Assembly (NCBI RefSeq): GCF_017352095.1
Contig: NZ_CP071463.1
Coordinates: 1,984,001 to 2,048,000 of the forward strand
Source: Natrinema longum
GTDB lineage: Archaea > Halobacteriota > Halobacteria > Halobacteriales > Natrialbaceae
Reading direction: 5' to 3'
DNA length: 64,000 nucleotides
Made by a program: the position numbers and the translations under genes. A model generated the notes under the pieces. The model ran no database searches. It was not told where the DNA came from and was given only the letters and a program-made list of their open reading frames with translations. Positions 53,288-62,000 of the stretch are shown here, one piece after another (position 1 is the stretch's first letter; each line of letters starts with the position of its first letter).

Positions 53288-54208
53288 ATGACTGCTATCG
53301 ACCTTTCGGGCGTCTTCCCGGCGATGTGTACGCCCTTCGACGAGGACGAACGAATCGACTTCGAAACACTGCAAGCGGACGCCCAGCGCCTCGAGGCGGC
53401 TGGCGTCGACGGGCTCGTCCCCGTCGGCTCGACCGGCGAATCGGCGACCCTGACCCACGACGAACACGTCCAGGTCGTCGAGGCGGTCATCGAGGCCGTC
53501 GACGACGTCCCGGTTATCGCCGGCAGTGGTTCGAACAACACCCGCGAGGCGCTCGAACTCTCCGAACGCGCCGCCGACGCGGGCGCGGACGGCCTGTTGC
53601 TCATCTCGCCGTACTACAACAAGCCCGAGCAGCGCGGACTGATCGACCACTACCGGACGATCGCGGACGCCGTCGATCTGCCCCAGATCGTCTACAACGT
53701 GCCTTCGAGAACGGGTCGAAACATCGAGCCCGACACGGTCGTCGAACTCGCGAGCCACGAGACCATCGCGGGCTACAAGGCCGCCAGCGGTGACCTGGGG
53801 CAGATCGGCGAGATCGTCGAGCGAACGACCGACGAGGAGTTCGCCGTCCTCTCGGGCGACGACCCGCTCACGCTGCCGACCGTCTCGGTCGGCGGCACCG
53901 GCACGATCAGCGTCGTCGCGAACATCGAGCCCGAGCGAACCTGTGCGATGGTCGGTGCGGCACTCGACGGCGACTACGCCCGCGCCCGCGAGATCCATCA
54001 CGAACTCGGACCGCTGGTTCGCGAACTCTTCGTCGAAACCAACCCGATCCCGGTCAAAGAGGCCATGCAGATCCGCGGCTACGGCCCCGCTCGGATGCGC
54101 TCGCCGCTTTCCCGACTCGCCGAGGAGTACCGCGCGGACCTCGAGGCAGTCCTCGCCGACCTCGAGCGCGACGCGACGGAACTCGCGGATGCGGAGGGTG
54201 ATCGATGA
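53288..54208 (+). CDS. dapA: 4-hydroxy-tetrahydrodipicolinate synthase
   Basis: A 306-residue TIM-barrel enzyme condensing pyruvate with aspartate semialdehyde, the first committed step of the DAP route to lysine. Seen are FPAMCTPFDEDERIDF, GSTGESATL, the catalytic Tyr in SPYYNKPEQRGL and YNVPSRTGRN. The Schiff-base Lys is in IAGYKAASGD near residue 164. It overlaps dapB by four bases (ATGA), so translation is coupled. Confidence 0.94.
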   Translation: MTAIDLSGVFPAMCTPFDEDERIDFETLQADAQRLEAAGVDGLVPVGSTGESATLTHDEHVQVVEAVIEAVDDVPVIAGSGSNNTREALELSERAADAGADGLLLISPYYNKPEQRGLIDHYRTIADAVDLPQIVYNVPSRTGRNIEPDTVVELASHETIAGYKAASGDLGQIGEIVERTTDEEFAVLSGDDPLTLPTVSVGGTGTISVVANIEPERTCAMVGAALDGDYARAREIHHELGPLVRELFVETNPIPVKEAMQIRGYGPARMRSPLSRLAEEYRADLEAVLADLERDATELADAEGDR

Positions 54209-54972
54209 CGACGCGGATCGGCGTCACCGGTGCAACGGGTCGGATGGGCCGAGAAGTGATCGCCGCCGCGACGGGGCGGGCGGACTGCGAGGTCGTCTTC
54301 GCGGTCAACCGCGAGCCCGACGGCGAGACCGTCGCAGGTATCGAAATCGAGCCCGCAGCCGAGTTCGACTCGCTGCTCGTCGATCGCGAGCCGACCGTCG
54401 TGATCGACTTTACCGGGCCGGAGTCGGCCGCCGACTACGCGCTGGCCTGTGCCGACGCCGGCGTCGCGTTCGTCACCGGCACCACCGGCTTCGACGACGA
54501 CGAGTTCGAAGCCCTCCAGGACGCCAGCGAGGATATCGCCGCTCTCCACGCGCCCAACTTCGCCCGCGGCGTGCAGGCGCTGGTCAACGTCGTCGGCGAG
54601 GCGGTCCGGAACCTGCAGGGCTACGACGTGGAGCTCGTCGAGACCCACCACAACGCCAAACGCGACGCCCCGAGTGGCACCGCAAACCGGCTACTCGAGG
54701 AGATCGAGGCGAACGGGGAGTTCACCGAGCGCACGCACGGCCGCGAGGGCGAGGCTCCCCGCGAGTCGGGCGAGATCGGCGTCCACGCGCTGCGGGCGGG
54801 CGACGTTACCGGTGAACACGAGATCGTCCTCGCGGGGAACCACGAGGAAGTTCGTCTCACGCACCGCGCCGAGGATCGCGGCGTGTTCGCCGCTGGCGCG
54901 GTCGATGCGGCGGTCTGGATCGCTGGACAGAAGGCAGGCTGGTACGACTTCGCGGACGTGATCAGCGAATGA
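54205..54972 (+). CDS. dapB: 4-hydroxy-tetrahydrodipicolinate reductase
   Basis: A 255-residue enzyme reducing the DapA product with NAD(P)H. It has the Rossmann start IGVTGATGRMGREV, the loop FVTGTTGFDDDE, the substrate motif VETHHNAKRDAPSGTA with catalytic His/Lys, and the end GVFAAGAVDAAVWI. It overlaps dapA and dapD by four bases each. Confidence 0.94.
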   Translation: MTTRIGVTGATGRMGREVIAAATGRADCEVVFAVNREPDGETVAGIEIEPAAEFDSLLVDREPTVVIDFTGPESAADYALACADAGVAFVTGTTGFDDDEFEALQDASEDIAALHAPNFARGVQALVNVVGEAVRNLQGYDVELVETHHNAKRDAPSGTANRLLEEIEANGEFTERTHGREGEAPRESGEIGVHALRAGDVTGEHEIVLAGNHEEVRLTHRAEDRGVFAAGAVDAAVWIAGQKAGWYDFADVISE

Positions 54973-55805
54973 GCGCACTCGAAACCGAAATCGACGAGCT
55001 GTGGGAGCGCAAGCGAAACGACGAGATCAGCGCCGACACCGCGGGTGAGGACGCGTACGCGACCCTCGAGGCCTTCCTCGACGCCCTCGAGTCCGGCGAG
55101 GTCCGCGCCGCCGAGAAACGGGGCGGCGAGTGGGAGGCAAACGAGTGGGTCAAGCAGGGCATCCTGCTCAACTTCGGCCTCCGTGCGACCGAGCCCCGCG
55201 AGTACGGCGGCGTCACGTACAACGACGTCCTGCCGCTGGCGGACTCGAGCGACTACGGCACTCGCGGGAGCCGCAACACGCCCGACGGCACGGTCGTCCG
55301 CCGCGGCGCGAACATCGGCTCCGATTGCATCCTGATGAGCCCCGCCTTCGTCAACATCGGCGCTCGCATCGGCGACGGCACGCTCGTCGACTCCTGTGAT
55401 ACGGTCGGCTCCTGTGCCCAGATCGGCGACAACGTCAAACTCGGCGCGAACACCCTCATCGGCGGCGTGCTCGAGCCCGTCGAGGACGCGCCGGTCATCG
55501 TCGAGGACGACGTCTCGCTGGGCGCGGGCTGTCGCGTCACCAGCGGGTTCGTCGTCGGCGAGAACAGCGTCGTCGGCGAGAACACGCTCCTGACGCCCCG
55601 TATCCCGGTCTACGACCTCGTCGAAGAGGAGGTCCTCTATGGGGAACTGCCCGCCGACCGCCGCGCCTTCACCCGCTTCGTCGAGTCCTCGATCAGCGAT
55701 CACGACCTCTTCGAGGGCGGCGCGTACAAGCCCGCCGTCGTCGCCACGGATCTGGAGACGGAGACGCTCGAGGCGACCGAACGCGAGGACGCGCTGCGCG
55801 AGTAG
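54969..55805 (+). CDS. dapD: 2,3,4,5-tetrahydropyridine-2,6-dicarboxylate N-succinyltransferase
   Basis: A 278-residue acyltransferase with a left-handed beta-helix of hexapeptide repeats (about 110-220; RRGANIGSDCILM, GARIGDGTLVDSCDTVGS). N-terminal EIDELWERKRNDEI is typical. It succinylates tetrahydrodipicolinate using succinyl-CoA, pointing to the succinylase variant of the DAP pathway, consistent with DapE downstream. The start overlaps dapB by four bases. Confidence 0.92.
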   Translation: MSALETEIDELWERKRNDEISADTAGEDAYATLEAFLDALESGEVRAAEKRGGEWEANEWVKQGILLNFGLRATEPREYGGVTYNDVLPLADSSDYGTRGSRNTPDGTVVRRGANIGSDCILMSPAFVNIGARIGDGTLVDSCDTVGSCAQIGDNVKLGANTLIGGVLEPVEDAPVIVEDDVSLGAGCRVTSGFVVGENSVVGENTLLTPRIPVYDLVEEEVLYGELPADRRAFTRFVESSISDHDLFEGGAYKPAVVATDLETETLEATEREDALRE

Positions 55806-56173
55806 ACGTTTCCAGCCGAAAGCGGCGTGTAGCGATCGAACGCCCGGATGCCGATTTTACTCGGGATGTGAGAACGCCACCGGATTACAACCGGTGCTGG
55901 GGAACCGACCATGTCCTTGTAAGTACCAGAGCCATAGCTGGTAACGACGTACGCCCTCTGCCGGGGCACACTGGGAAACCGCCATCATCATCTCTCGTGT
56001 CACTACAGCCTGCCCCGGCCCTCTCGACAGTGACGAGTATAGTAGCGTAGCGCTTACCAGCACCTCGGTAGCAAATCTGCCGCCAAGAGTAACGAACGCC
56101 ACCCTCATAGAAGCGAGTTCTTCTGCTACAACTTCACCCCGACAACTGCCGCGATCTGTCGATGTAGCCGTTG
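55806..56173. other. Structured gene-free stretch interrupting the lysine cluster
   Basis: 368 bases, less GC-rich than neighbours, with three hairpins on one strand. These are CACCGG-N7-CCGGTG (about 55879-55897), TACCAG-N8-CTGGTA (about 55923-55942) and a 9-bp GCCGGGGCA/TGCCCCGGC pair around 40 bases (about 55961-56020). Short open frames on both strands lack codon bias or motifs. It may be a non-coding RNA or the remnant of a mobile element; I could not identify a known RNA family. Confidence 0.4.
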
Positions 56174-56752
56174 TTAGCCGGTTTGGTTTCCGGTCTCGTT
56201 TCCGGTCTCGTTTCCGGTCTCGTTTCCAGTCGTGTTCCCGCCAGTGGTGTCGCCGGCATCGCCGTCACTTCCGACTTGAATGTCGCCGATCATCGTCGTC
56301 GGGTGGATTTCGCAGATGTACGTGACCATCTCGCTGCTGGCCTCGAACTCGAGCCACTGGTCTTCGGGTTCGGTGACGACCTCCGTCTGAAGATCGTCGA
56401 TGACCTCGTCGTTTTCGTCGCGGATTTCGATGTTGTGCTGGGCACCATCGCCGGTCGTCCAGCCGATCTCGTAGGTTTCACCCTCTTGAAGGATGAGCGT
56501 CGGGTTCTCCGCGTCCGCGATCGAGTCGGGTGCGATGCCGAGCCAGCCGGCCGTCTGCCCGTCGAACTCGATCTGCGTGCCGGGATCGATCTCCACGCCG
56601 CCACCGTCAGTGCCACCGTTCCCACCGTTGCCGCCGTTCCCACCGTTGCCGCCATTACCGCCGCCACCGCAGCCGGCGACGAACGCTGTCGATGTCGCGA
56701 CACCTGTTAGCTCGAGTATTCGCCGTCGGGAGACGCGCTCATCCTGTGTCAT
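56174..56752 (-). CDS. Cupredoxin (halocyanin/plastocyanin-like) Tat lipoprotein
   Basis: A 192-residue protein. A twin-arginine signal (SRRRILELTG) ends in lipobox VAGC at about 28, then a Gly/Asn repeat linker (about 29-55). A cupredoxin domain follows (about 60-165) with ligand candidates His in GAQHNIEIRD and Cys/His/Met in YICEIHPTTMIG. The tail has GNETGNE repeats that are potential N-glycosylation sites. It would be an electron carrier or copper-binding protein on the outer face of the membrane. It sits inside the lysine cluster on the opposite strand. ATG 56752 is the start that leaves a normal Tat signal. Confidence 0.83.
   Translation of the reverse strand: MTQDERVSRRRILELTGVATSTAFVAGCGGGGNGGNGGNGGNGGNGGTDGGGVEIDPGTQIEFDGQTAGWLGIAPDSIADAENPTLILQEGETYEIGWTTGDGAQHNIEIRDENDEVIDDLQTEVVTEPEDQWLEFEASSEMVTYICEIHPTTMIGDIQVGSDGDAGDTTGGNTTGNETGNETGNETGNQTG
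56184..56230 (-). repeat. 12-base tandem repeat encoding the Gly-Asn-Glu-Thr tail
   Basis: GGTCTCGTTTCC is repeated almost perfectly about four times on the plus strand at the 3' end of the cupredoxin gene, encoding repeated GNET units on the minus strand. Copy-number change would preserve the frame. Confidence 0.75.
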
Positions 56753-57189
56753 CGAACTAACTAAGGTTCTCACAGGGATAGTCCGACGCCCGTATAATGC
56801 ATGGAAGCCAAATCCGATCGGATCGTTTCATATCCGGACTGATCGTATTCTCGATCGCGGACAGGGGCGTTGAAGGCGAGAATCCGTGTGGACTCACCGC
56901 GGTGTGATAGACCTCTCGACAGGACACTTACAGACCTATCGCCACCGAAAGTCACTGCACACCCGATCGGACAACGGCTGTGCAATCGGCGTGTGACTCG
57001 GTTCGATTATCACTACACTGACCGACCGGTTCACCGTGGACGTGGGGTGTCACCAGCATCGTCGGAAGACTTCTCTGCCACCCTCGAACGCGGCTGTCGT
57101 GGCTGGTTCAGTGGCTCGAGTCCACACGTCGTCGGAAGGACGGTCACGAACCCAAACCCTTGAATCCTCACGGTGAGTTGGACATGATA
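56753..57189. other. Divergent spacer between the cupredoxin gene and lysA
   Basis: 437 bases without a recognised gene. A minus-strand TTATAC near 56793-56798 is a possible promoter of the cupredoxin gene. No strong TATA element is seen for lysA. A few palindromic GATCGGATC-type sequences occur near 56815-56825. Confidence 0.35.
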
Positions 57190-58536
57190 ATGACTGACGT
57201 TGCGGATTCATCGTCCATCCGCCGCCTCTCCGAGTGGGACGCGGCCGAACTACGGACCCTCACCGAGGAGTACGGCTCGCCGCTGTACGTCCTCGACCTC
57301 GAGCGCGTCCGCCAGAACTACCGGCGACTCGTGGCCGCGTTCCCGGACGCCGACGTTCTCTACGCCGTGAAGGCGAACGCGCTGGGCGACGTGCTCTCGA
57401 CGCTACGCGAGGCGGGAGCCGGCCTCGAGTGTGCTTCCGCCGGGGAAGTAAAGCGGGCGCTCGAGGCCGGCGCGTCGGGTTCGGAGATCCACTACACCGC
57501 CGTGAATCCGCCCGCGGGTGACCTCGACTGGATCGTCGACGCCTGGGGGGACCACCCGGCGCTGACGGTCACTGCGGGCTCTGCGGACACGATCGATCGC
57601 CTCGCCGACCGCGGCTACGACGGTCGACTCTGTCTCCGCGTGAATCCGGGGATCGGTGCCGGCCACCACGAGAAAGTGCGGACGGGCGCGGCCGCCAAGT
57701 TCGGCGTCCCGGCAGAGCGCGCGGTCGACGTGCTCGAAGACGCCGCCGACCGCGGCTTCGATGTCGTCGGGATCCACGCCCACGTCGGGTCGGGCGTCTC
57801 GAGCGACCAACTCGACGCACACCGGGAGTTCGTCGCGCGGATGGGCGACCTCGCAAGAGACGTCGCAGGGGCAGTCGGCGACCTCGAGTTCGTCGACGTC
57901 GGCGGCGGCTTCGGCGTGCCCTACCGCGAGGACGAGGAGCCACTGGTCCTCGAGTCGGTCGCGGACGCCATCCGGGACGCTCTCGGCGCGGTCGACGCCC
58001 GACTGACGATCGAACCCGGCCGCTACGTCGTCGCGGACGCGGGCGTGCTCCTCACCGAGGTGAACACCGTCAAGGACGCCCGCGAGACGACCGTCGTCGG
58101 CGTCGACGCGGGGATGACGACGCTGATCCGGCCGGCGATGTACGACGCGTACCATCCGATCCGGAACCTGGCGGCCGATGCGGCCGCCTCGAGCGGCGAA
58201 GGCGGGCGCGAGACCGTCCCGCAGACGGTGGCCGGTCCGATCTGCGAGAGCGGCGACGTTTTCTGTGCTGACCGTGAACTACCAGTAAGCGAACGTGGGG
58301 ATATCCTCGCGATCGGCAACGCGGGGGCCTACGGCTACGAGATGGCGAACCAGTACAACTCCCGACCCCGACCCGCGTCCGTCGTCCGCGGGGACGGCGA
58401 CGTTCGACTCGCTCGCCGCCGCGAAACGGTCGCGGACGTGACGCGACCGGAACGCGAGGCACGACGGATCTCCGCTGCGGACCGAAAGACCGACGACCCC
58501 CGAGCGAGCGATTCCGACAACGACCTAGTACGATAG
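57190..58536 (+). CDS. lysA: Diaminopimelate decarboxylase
   Basis: A 448-residue PLP enzyme performing the last step to lysine. The PLP-lysine is in LYAVKANAL (near residue 60). Other motifs are HVGSGV, DVGGGFGVPY, EPGRYVVADAG and the catalytic Cys in ICESGDVF, followed by GNAGAYGYEMANQYNSR. The C-terminal 50 residues (after VRLARRRE) are an extra acidic/basic tail. ATG 57190 is taken; ATG 57184 is equally possible. The dapF start follows by four bases. Confidence 0.93.
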   Translation: MTDVADSSSIRRLSEWDAAELRTLTEEYGSPLYVLDLERVRQNYRRLVAAFPDADVLYAVKANALGDVLSTLREAGAGLECASAGEVKRALEAGASGSEIHYTAVNPPAGDLDWIVDAWGDHPALTVTAGSADTIDRLADRGYDGRLCLRVNPGIGAGHHEKVRTGAAAKFGVPAERAVDVLEDAADRGFDVVGIHAHVGSGVSSDQLDAHREFVARMGDLARDVAGAVGDLEFVDVGGGFGVPYREDEEPLVLESVADAIRDALGAVDARLTIEPGRYVVADAGVLLTEVNTVKDARETTVVGVDAGMTTLIRPAMYDAYHPIRNLAADAAASSGEGGRETVPQTVAGPICESGDVFCADRELPVSERGDILAIGNAGAYGYEMANQYNSRPRPASVVRGDGDVRLARRRETVADVTRPEREARRISAADRKTDDPRASDSDNDLVR

Positions 58537-58540
58537 TACG

Positions 58541-59371
58541 ATGACTGTCCCATTCCAGAAGTACCACGGCACCGGCAACGACTTTCTAATCATCCACGCG
58601 GACGAACACGTCCCCGATCGGGGGGCACTCGCCGAACGCGAGTGCGACCGCGACGACGGCGTCGGTGCCGACGGGATCCTCTTTCTCGCCCTCGAGGAGC
58701 AGTTCGACCCGCCACGCGTCGTGATGACGCTGTTCCAGCCCGACGGCGCGACGGCACCCATGTGCGGTAACGGCGCTCGCTGTGCCGCCGAGTGGGCGAT
58801 GGAACGAACCGGCACCGACAGCGTGATGATCGATACGCAGGCGGGCACCTTACGCGCCGAACACGACGGCGAGGACGTCGTCGTCGAGATGACCGACCTC
58901 ACGTTCGATCCCGAAGCGGTTCCGGTCGACGCCGACGAGCCGGTCCTCCGCGAGGAAATCGAGGGCCTCGAGGTCTCGGTCGTCAACACCGGCGTCCCTC
59001 ACGCGGTGAGTTTCGTCGACGACGTCGACGACGTCGACCTCGAGGAAATCGCGCCGCCGGTCCGCTACGCGGACGCCTTCCCGAAGGGAACGAACGTCTG
59101 CGTGGCGAGTCCCGACGGAAACGGCGGCTTCCGCCAGCGAACCTACGAACGCGGCGTCGAGGGCGAGACCGACTCCTGTGGCACCGGCGCGGTCGCCATC
59201 GCCGTGGTGGCGCGTCGTCTCGGCCTCACCGACGCCGATCCGGTCGCCGTCAGCCCGCCGGGCGGTGACCTCCGGGTGAGCTTCAACGACCGCGGGCGGC
59301 CGACGCTCGCCGGCCCCGTCGAACACGAGTTCGACGGCGAAGTGGTCGTCCGATCACCAGTCGAGCCGTGA
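58541..59371 (+). CDS. dapF: Diaminopimelate epimerase
   Basis: A 276-residue PLP-independent epimerase converting LL- to meso-diaminopimelate. Both catalytic cysteines are visible (APMCGNGARC near residue 75 and DSCGTGAVA near 211), as is the start FQKYHGTGNDF. The stop overlaps the GTG start of dapE by four bases. Confidence 0.94.
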   Translation: MTVPFQKYHGTGNDFLIIHADEHVPDRGALAERECDRDDGVGADGILFLALEEQFDPPRVVMTLFQPDGATAPMCGNGARCAAEWAMERTGTDSVMIDTQAGTLRAEHDGEDVVVEMTDLTFDPEAVPVDADEPVLREEIEGLEVSVVNTGVPHAVSFVDDVDDVDLEEIAPPVRYADAFPKGTNVCVASPDGNGGFRQRTYERGVEGETDSCGTGAVAIAVVARRLGLTDADPVAVSPPGGDLRVSFNDRGRPTLAGPVEHEFDGEVVVRSPVEP

Positions 59372-60534
59372 CGGACGCCGATTCCGCCACCGACGCCGGG
59401 AGCGCCGACGCGTTCGACCTGATCACCTTCCTCGAGACCGCCGTCCAGTACCCCTCCCACGAGGACATCGGGCCGATGCGGGAGTTCCTCTGTGAGACGC
59501 TCGAGGCCCGCGGCATCGACCCACAGGCCGACGACGCCGGAAACGTGGTGGCGAGCCGTGGCGTCCCAACGGACGAGGCTGAAACGCACGTCGTTTTGAA
59601 TACACACATCGACACGGTCTCGCCGCACGTTCCCTCCGAGCGTGACGAAGACGCGCCCGAAGCCGACGGGGGGCCCGTCATCCGCGGTCGCGGCTCCTGT
59701 GACGCGAAGGGACCGCTCGCGGCCCTGCTCTCGGCGTTTTTCGCGGTCGAGCCGACCGACGGCCGCGTCACGCTCGCGATCACGCCCGACGAGGAAGTGC
59801 TCTCGACGGGTGCCTACGCGCTGGCCTCGAGCGACGACCCACCCACTCGAGGCGCGGACGCAATAATCGTCGGCGAACCCACCGGTCTCGACGTTTGCAC
59901 GGCTGCGAAGGGCCGATTCCAGGGAACGATCCACCTGTCGGGAGCGAACGCTCACGCCGCCGAACCCGAGACCGGGACGAACGCCGTCGCCGCCCTCGAA
60001 GGGGTGCTCGAGGCGGTCCGGACCTTCGGCGAGCGCGCGGACGCGCCGCCGGCCCACCCGCAACTCGGCGCGGCGACGCTGACCCCGACCGTCGTCGAAG
60101 GCGGTGACGCGACGAATCAGGTGCCAGCCGACGCCGCACTGACCGTCGACCGCCGGAGCGTGCCGCCGGAGACGGCCGAGGAATTCCACGAGGCACTGAC
60201 CGCACACCTGCGGGCCGCCGTTCCCGACGACGTGGCCCTCGAGTTCCGGTTTACCGACCGGCCGACGCCGTTCCTCGAGGCGTGGGATACCGATCCCGAC
60301 GCACCGGTCGTCGACGCCCTCGCGGACGCGTCCGGCGGAGAGGTGCGTCCGTTCACGGCGGCGACGGAAGCCTCCTACTTCGCGGCCGACGCCCCGACGG
60401 TCGTCTTCGGTCCCGGCGTCCTCGCGGACGAGGACGGGGCCGTCGCACACGCACCGCGGGAGTACGTACAGGTCGAAGCGGTTCGTGAGGCGGCACGAGC
60501 GCTCGAGGCGACGCTCGCGGACCTGCTCGAGTGA
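59368..60534 (+). CDS. dapE: Succinyl-diaminopimelate desuccinylase-type M20 peptidase
   Basis: A 388-residue M20 metallopeptidase with metal-binding motifs VLNTHIDTV, GRGSCDAKGPLAAL and PDEEVLSTGA, a dimerisation domain (about 180-290), and ligand Glu in VGEPTGLD. In this cluster it should remove succinate from N-succinyl-LL-DAP, matching DapD. The start codon is GTG 59368, overlapping the dapF stop. M20 enzymes in archaea can have broader specificity. Confidence 0.9.
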   Translation: MTDADSATDAGSADAFDLITFLETAVQYPSHEDIGPMREFLCETLEARGIDPQADDAGNVVASRGVPTDEAETHVVLNTHIDTVSPHVPSERDEDAPEADGGPVIRGRGSCDAKGPLAALLSAFFAVEPTDGRVTLAITPDEEVLSTGAYALASSDDPPTRGADAIIVGEPTGLDVCTAAKGRFQGTIHLSGANAHAAEPETGTNAVAALEGVLEAVRTFGERADAPPAHPQLGAATLTPTVVEGGDATNQVPADAALTVDRRSVPPETAEEFHEALTAHLRAAVPDDVALEFRFTDRPTPFLEAWDTDPDAPVVDALADASGGEVRPFTAATEASYFAADAPTVVFGPGVLADEDGAVAHAPREYVQVEAVREAARALEATLADLLE

Positions 60535-60649
60535 GACGGACCGACTTCCGTTCCGGTGGATCTGGTACGGTTGCGATCCCGATAGATCACACGACGACGA
60601 ACGAACTGTTTTTGTCAATAACCGTCCAACTCGACGTGGGGTGAACGGG

Positions 60650-60859
60650 ATGCAAAAGAACGACGGCGGAATCGACCGTCTCGGGCGTCTCGTCGTCGGT
60701 ATCGTGGCCGTTCTCGCCGGTGTCGCTGCGCTGACTGGCTACCCCGTCGGCCTCGTGATCGGCGGTATCGCGTTCCTCACCGGCGTCGTCTTTCTCGTGA
60801 TCGGGACGACCCAGAAGTGTCCGGTCAACGAGGCCACAGGTATCGACACGACCGACTGA
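60650..60859 (+). CDS. DUF2892 (YgaP-like inner membrane) protein
   Basis: A 69-residue protein with the family pattern KNDGGIDRLGRLVVGIVAVL and two membrane helices (about 12-32 and 36-55), ending with a Cys-containing tail (QKCPVNEATGIDTTD). DUF2892 proteins are small membrane proteins, often fused to rhodanese domains; function unclear. A TTTTTGTCAATA element at about 60609-60620 could be the TATA region. Confidence 0.82.
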   Translation: MQKNDGGIDRLGRLVVGIVAVLAGVAALTGYPVGLVIGGIAFLTGVVFLVIGTTQKCPVNEATGIDTTD

Positions 60860-61046
60860 CCACGCCGGCCGTCGGTGTGGTCCCCGAACCGGTTCTCCCG
60901 GACGGATCTCGGCAGGAACGTACACGCTCGAACCGTGGTGAGATTGCATTTCGGCCCCTTAAGAATTACACGTATGGCGGTAGGAACATGACGACCGAAC
61001 AGCGACGAGCAGGCGACATGACGAACGGCCGTTTCTCCTCGACACA

Positions 61047-61919
61047 ATGACATCCGAATTCGATCCGTATCCGTCGAACTGGACACACAGACTCCTCGTG
61101 CGAAAGAGGGGACCGACCGATCGGAGCTACAACGTTCGACTGATCGAGGCCGAAAACGCGGTCCTCGAGTGGGCCCTCGAGCACGGAACGGCGCTTCGCG
61201 TCCTCGTGTGGGAAGACGAACTCGACGCTCGCGCCCCAGCGGCGCTCGAGGCGCTTCGAACCGACTTCCGGCGGGTGTCAGACGAACGTCGGCTGTGGGA
61301 TCCGAACCTCGGAACCGAGTTCCACCGATCGCTCGAGGGCGACGGATGGGCGGCGATGGCCCCGTTCTCGATTTCGCCCGAATCGGAGCCGGCGTGGCGT
61401 CTCTACGACGTCAAACAGATTTTGGTCGTCGACGACGACGAGTGGCGGTATCACTCGACGCCGGACGAGGTGCACGTCAGAAACGTCAACCTCCGGCGCA
61501 TCGATGCCACCACGAAAGCCGAGTTACGAGGAGCCGTTCGTTCGCTCGACGAGGCGTGCCTGGTCGCCCGATCGGACATGATTTCCTGGAACGCCGGCGA
61601 ACGACGGTACGAGTTGCGGGCAGGCACGACCGGCGTCGAGCTCGTCATCGATGGGTCCACGCGGTCTCGGGCGTACGATCTCGACGCTGTCGCGGCTATC
61701 GAGTTCGACGAGACAAACCTGAGCGCCGTCTTCACCTGGTCGACCCCGGACGGATCGATATCGACGCGAATACGCCGACAACTCGGAGGATTGCTCGGTC
61801 GTCGCCGGCCGTCCGAACTACGGTTTCCCGACGCAGAAACGATGGAATCCGTCAGGGAGGCCCTGGATCGAATCTCGACCGCGTGTGAGTACGATGTTCG
61901 ACTTCGAAACCGCCGATAG
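61047..61919 (+). CDS. Hypothetical protein
   Basis: A 290-residue soluble protein rich in Arg and Asp/Glu with no signal or membrane segment. The middle (about 120-240) is predicted to be mostly beta strands (WRLYDVKQILVVDDDEWRY, GVELVIDGSTRSRAYDLDAV) and resembles a PH-like fold, but this is a weak impression. The C-terminus ends in a helix (AETMESVREALDRIS). I do not recognise the family. It stands alone between the DUF2892 gene and purB, with TTAAGAATT near 60959-60967 as possible promoter. Confidence 0.75.
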   Translation: MTSEFDPYPSNWTHRLLVRKRGPTDRSYNVRLIEAENAVLEWALEHGTALRVLVWEDELDARAPAALEALRTDFRRVSDERRLWDPNLGTEFHRSLEGDGWAAMAPFSISPESEPAWRLYDVKQILVVDDDEWRYHSTPDEVHVRNVNLRRIDATTKAELRGAVRSLDEACLVARSDMISWNAGERRYELRAGTTGVELVIDGSTRSRAYDLDAVAAIEFDETNLSAVFTWSTPDGSISTRIRRQLGGLLGRRRPSELRFPDAETMESVREALDRISTACEYDVRLRNRR

Positions 61920-62000
61920 CGGCCGATATTGGCCCTGAAACGTGATTTTGCTACCGGTTTCGTCGACGCGGCGGACGGCGCGGATCGCGCCGGAACCCGT

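Noticed and set aside
55857-56108. 83-codon minus-strand and 60-codon plus-strand frames in the structured spacer
   Set aside because: Neither has a promoter, codon bias or known motif; the inverted repeats explain the sequence better than coding.
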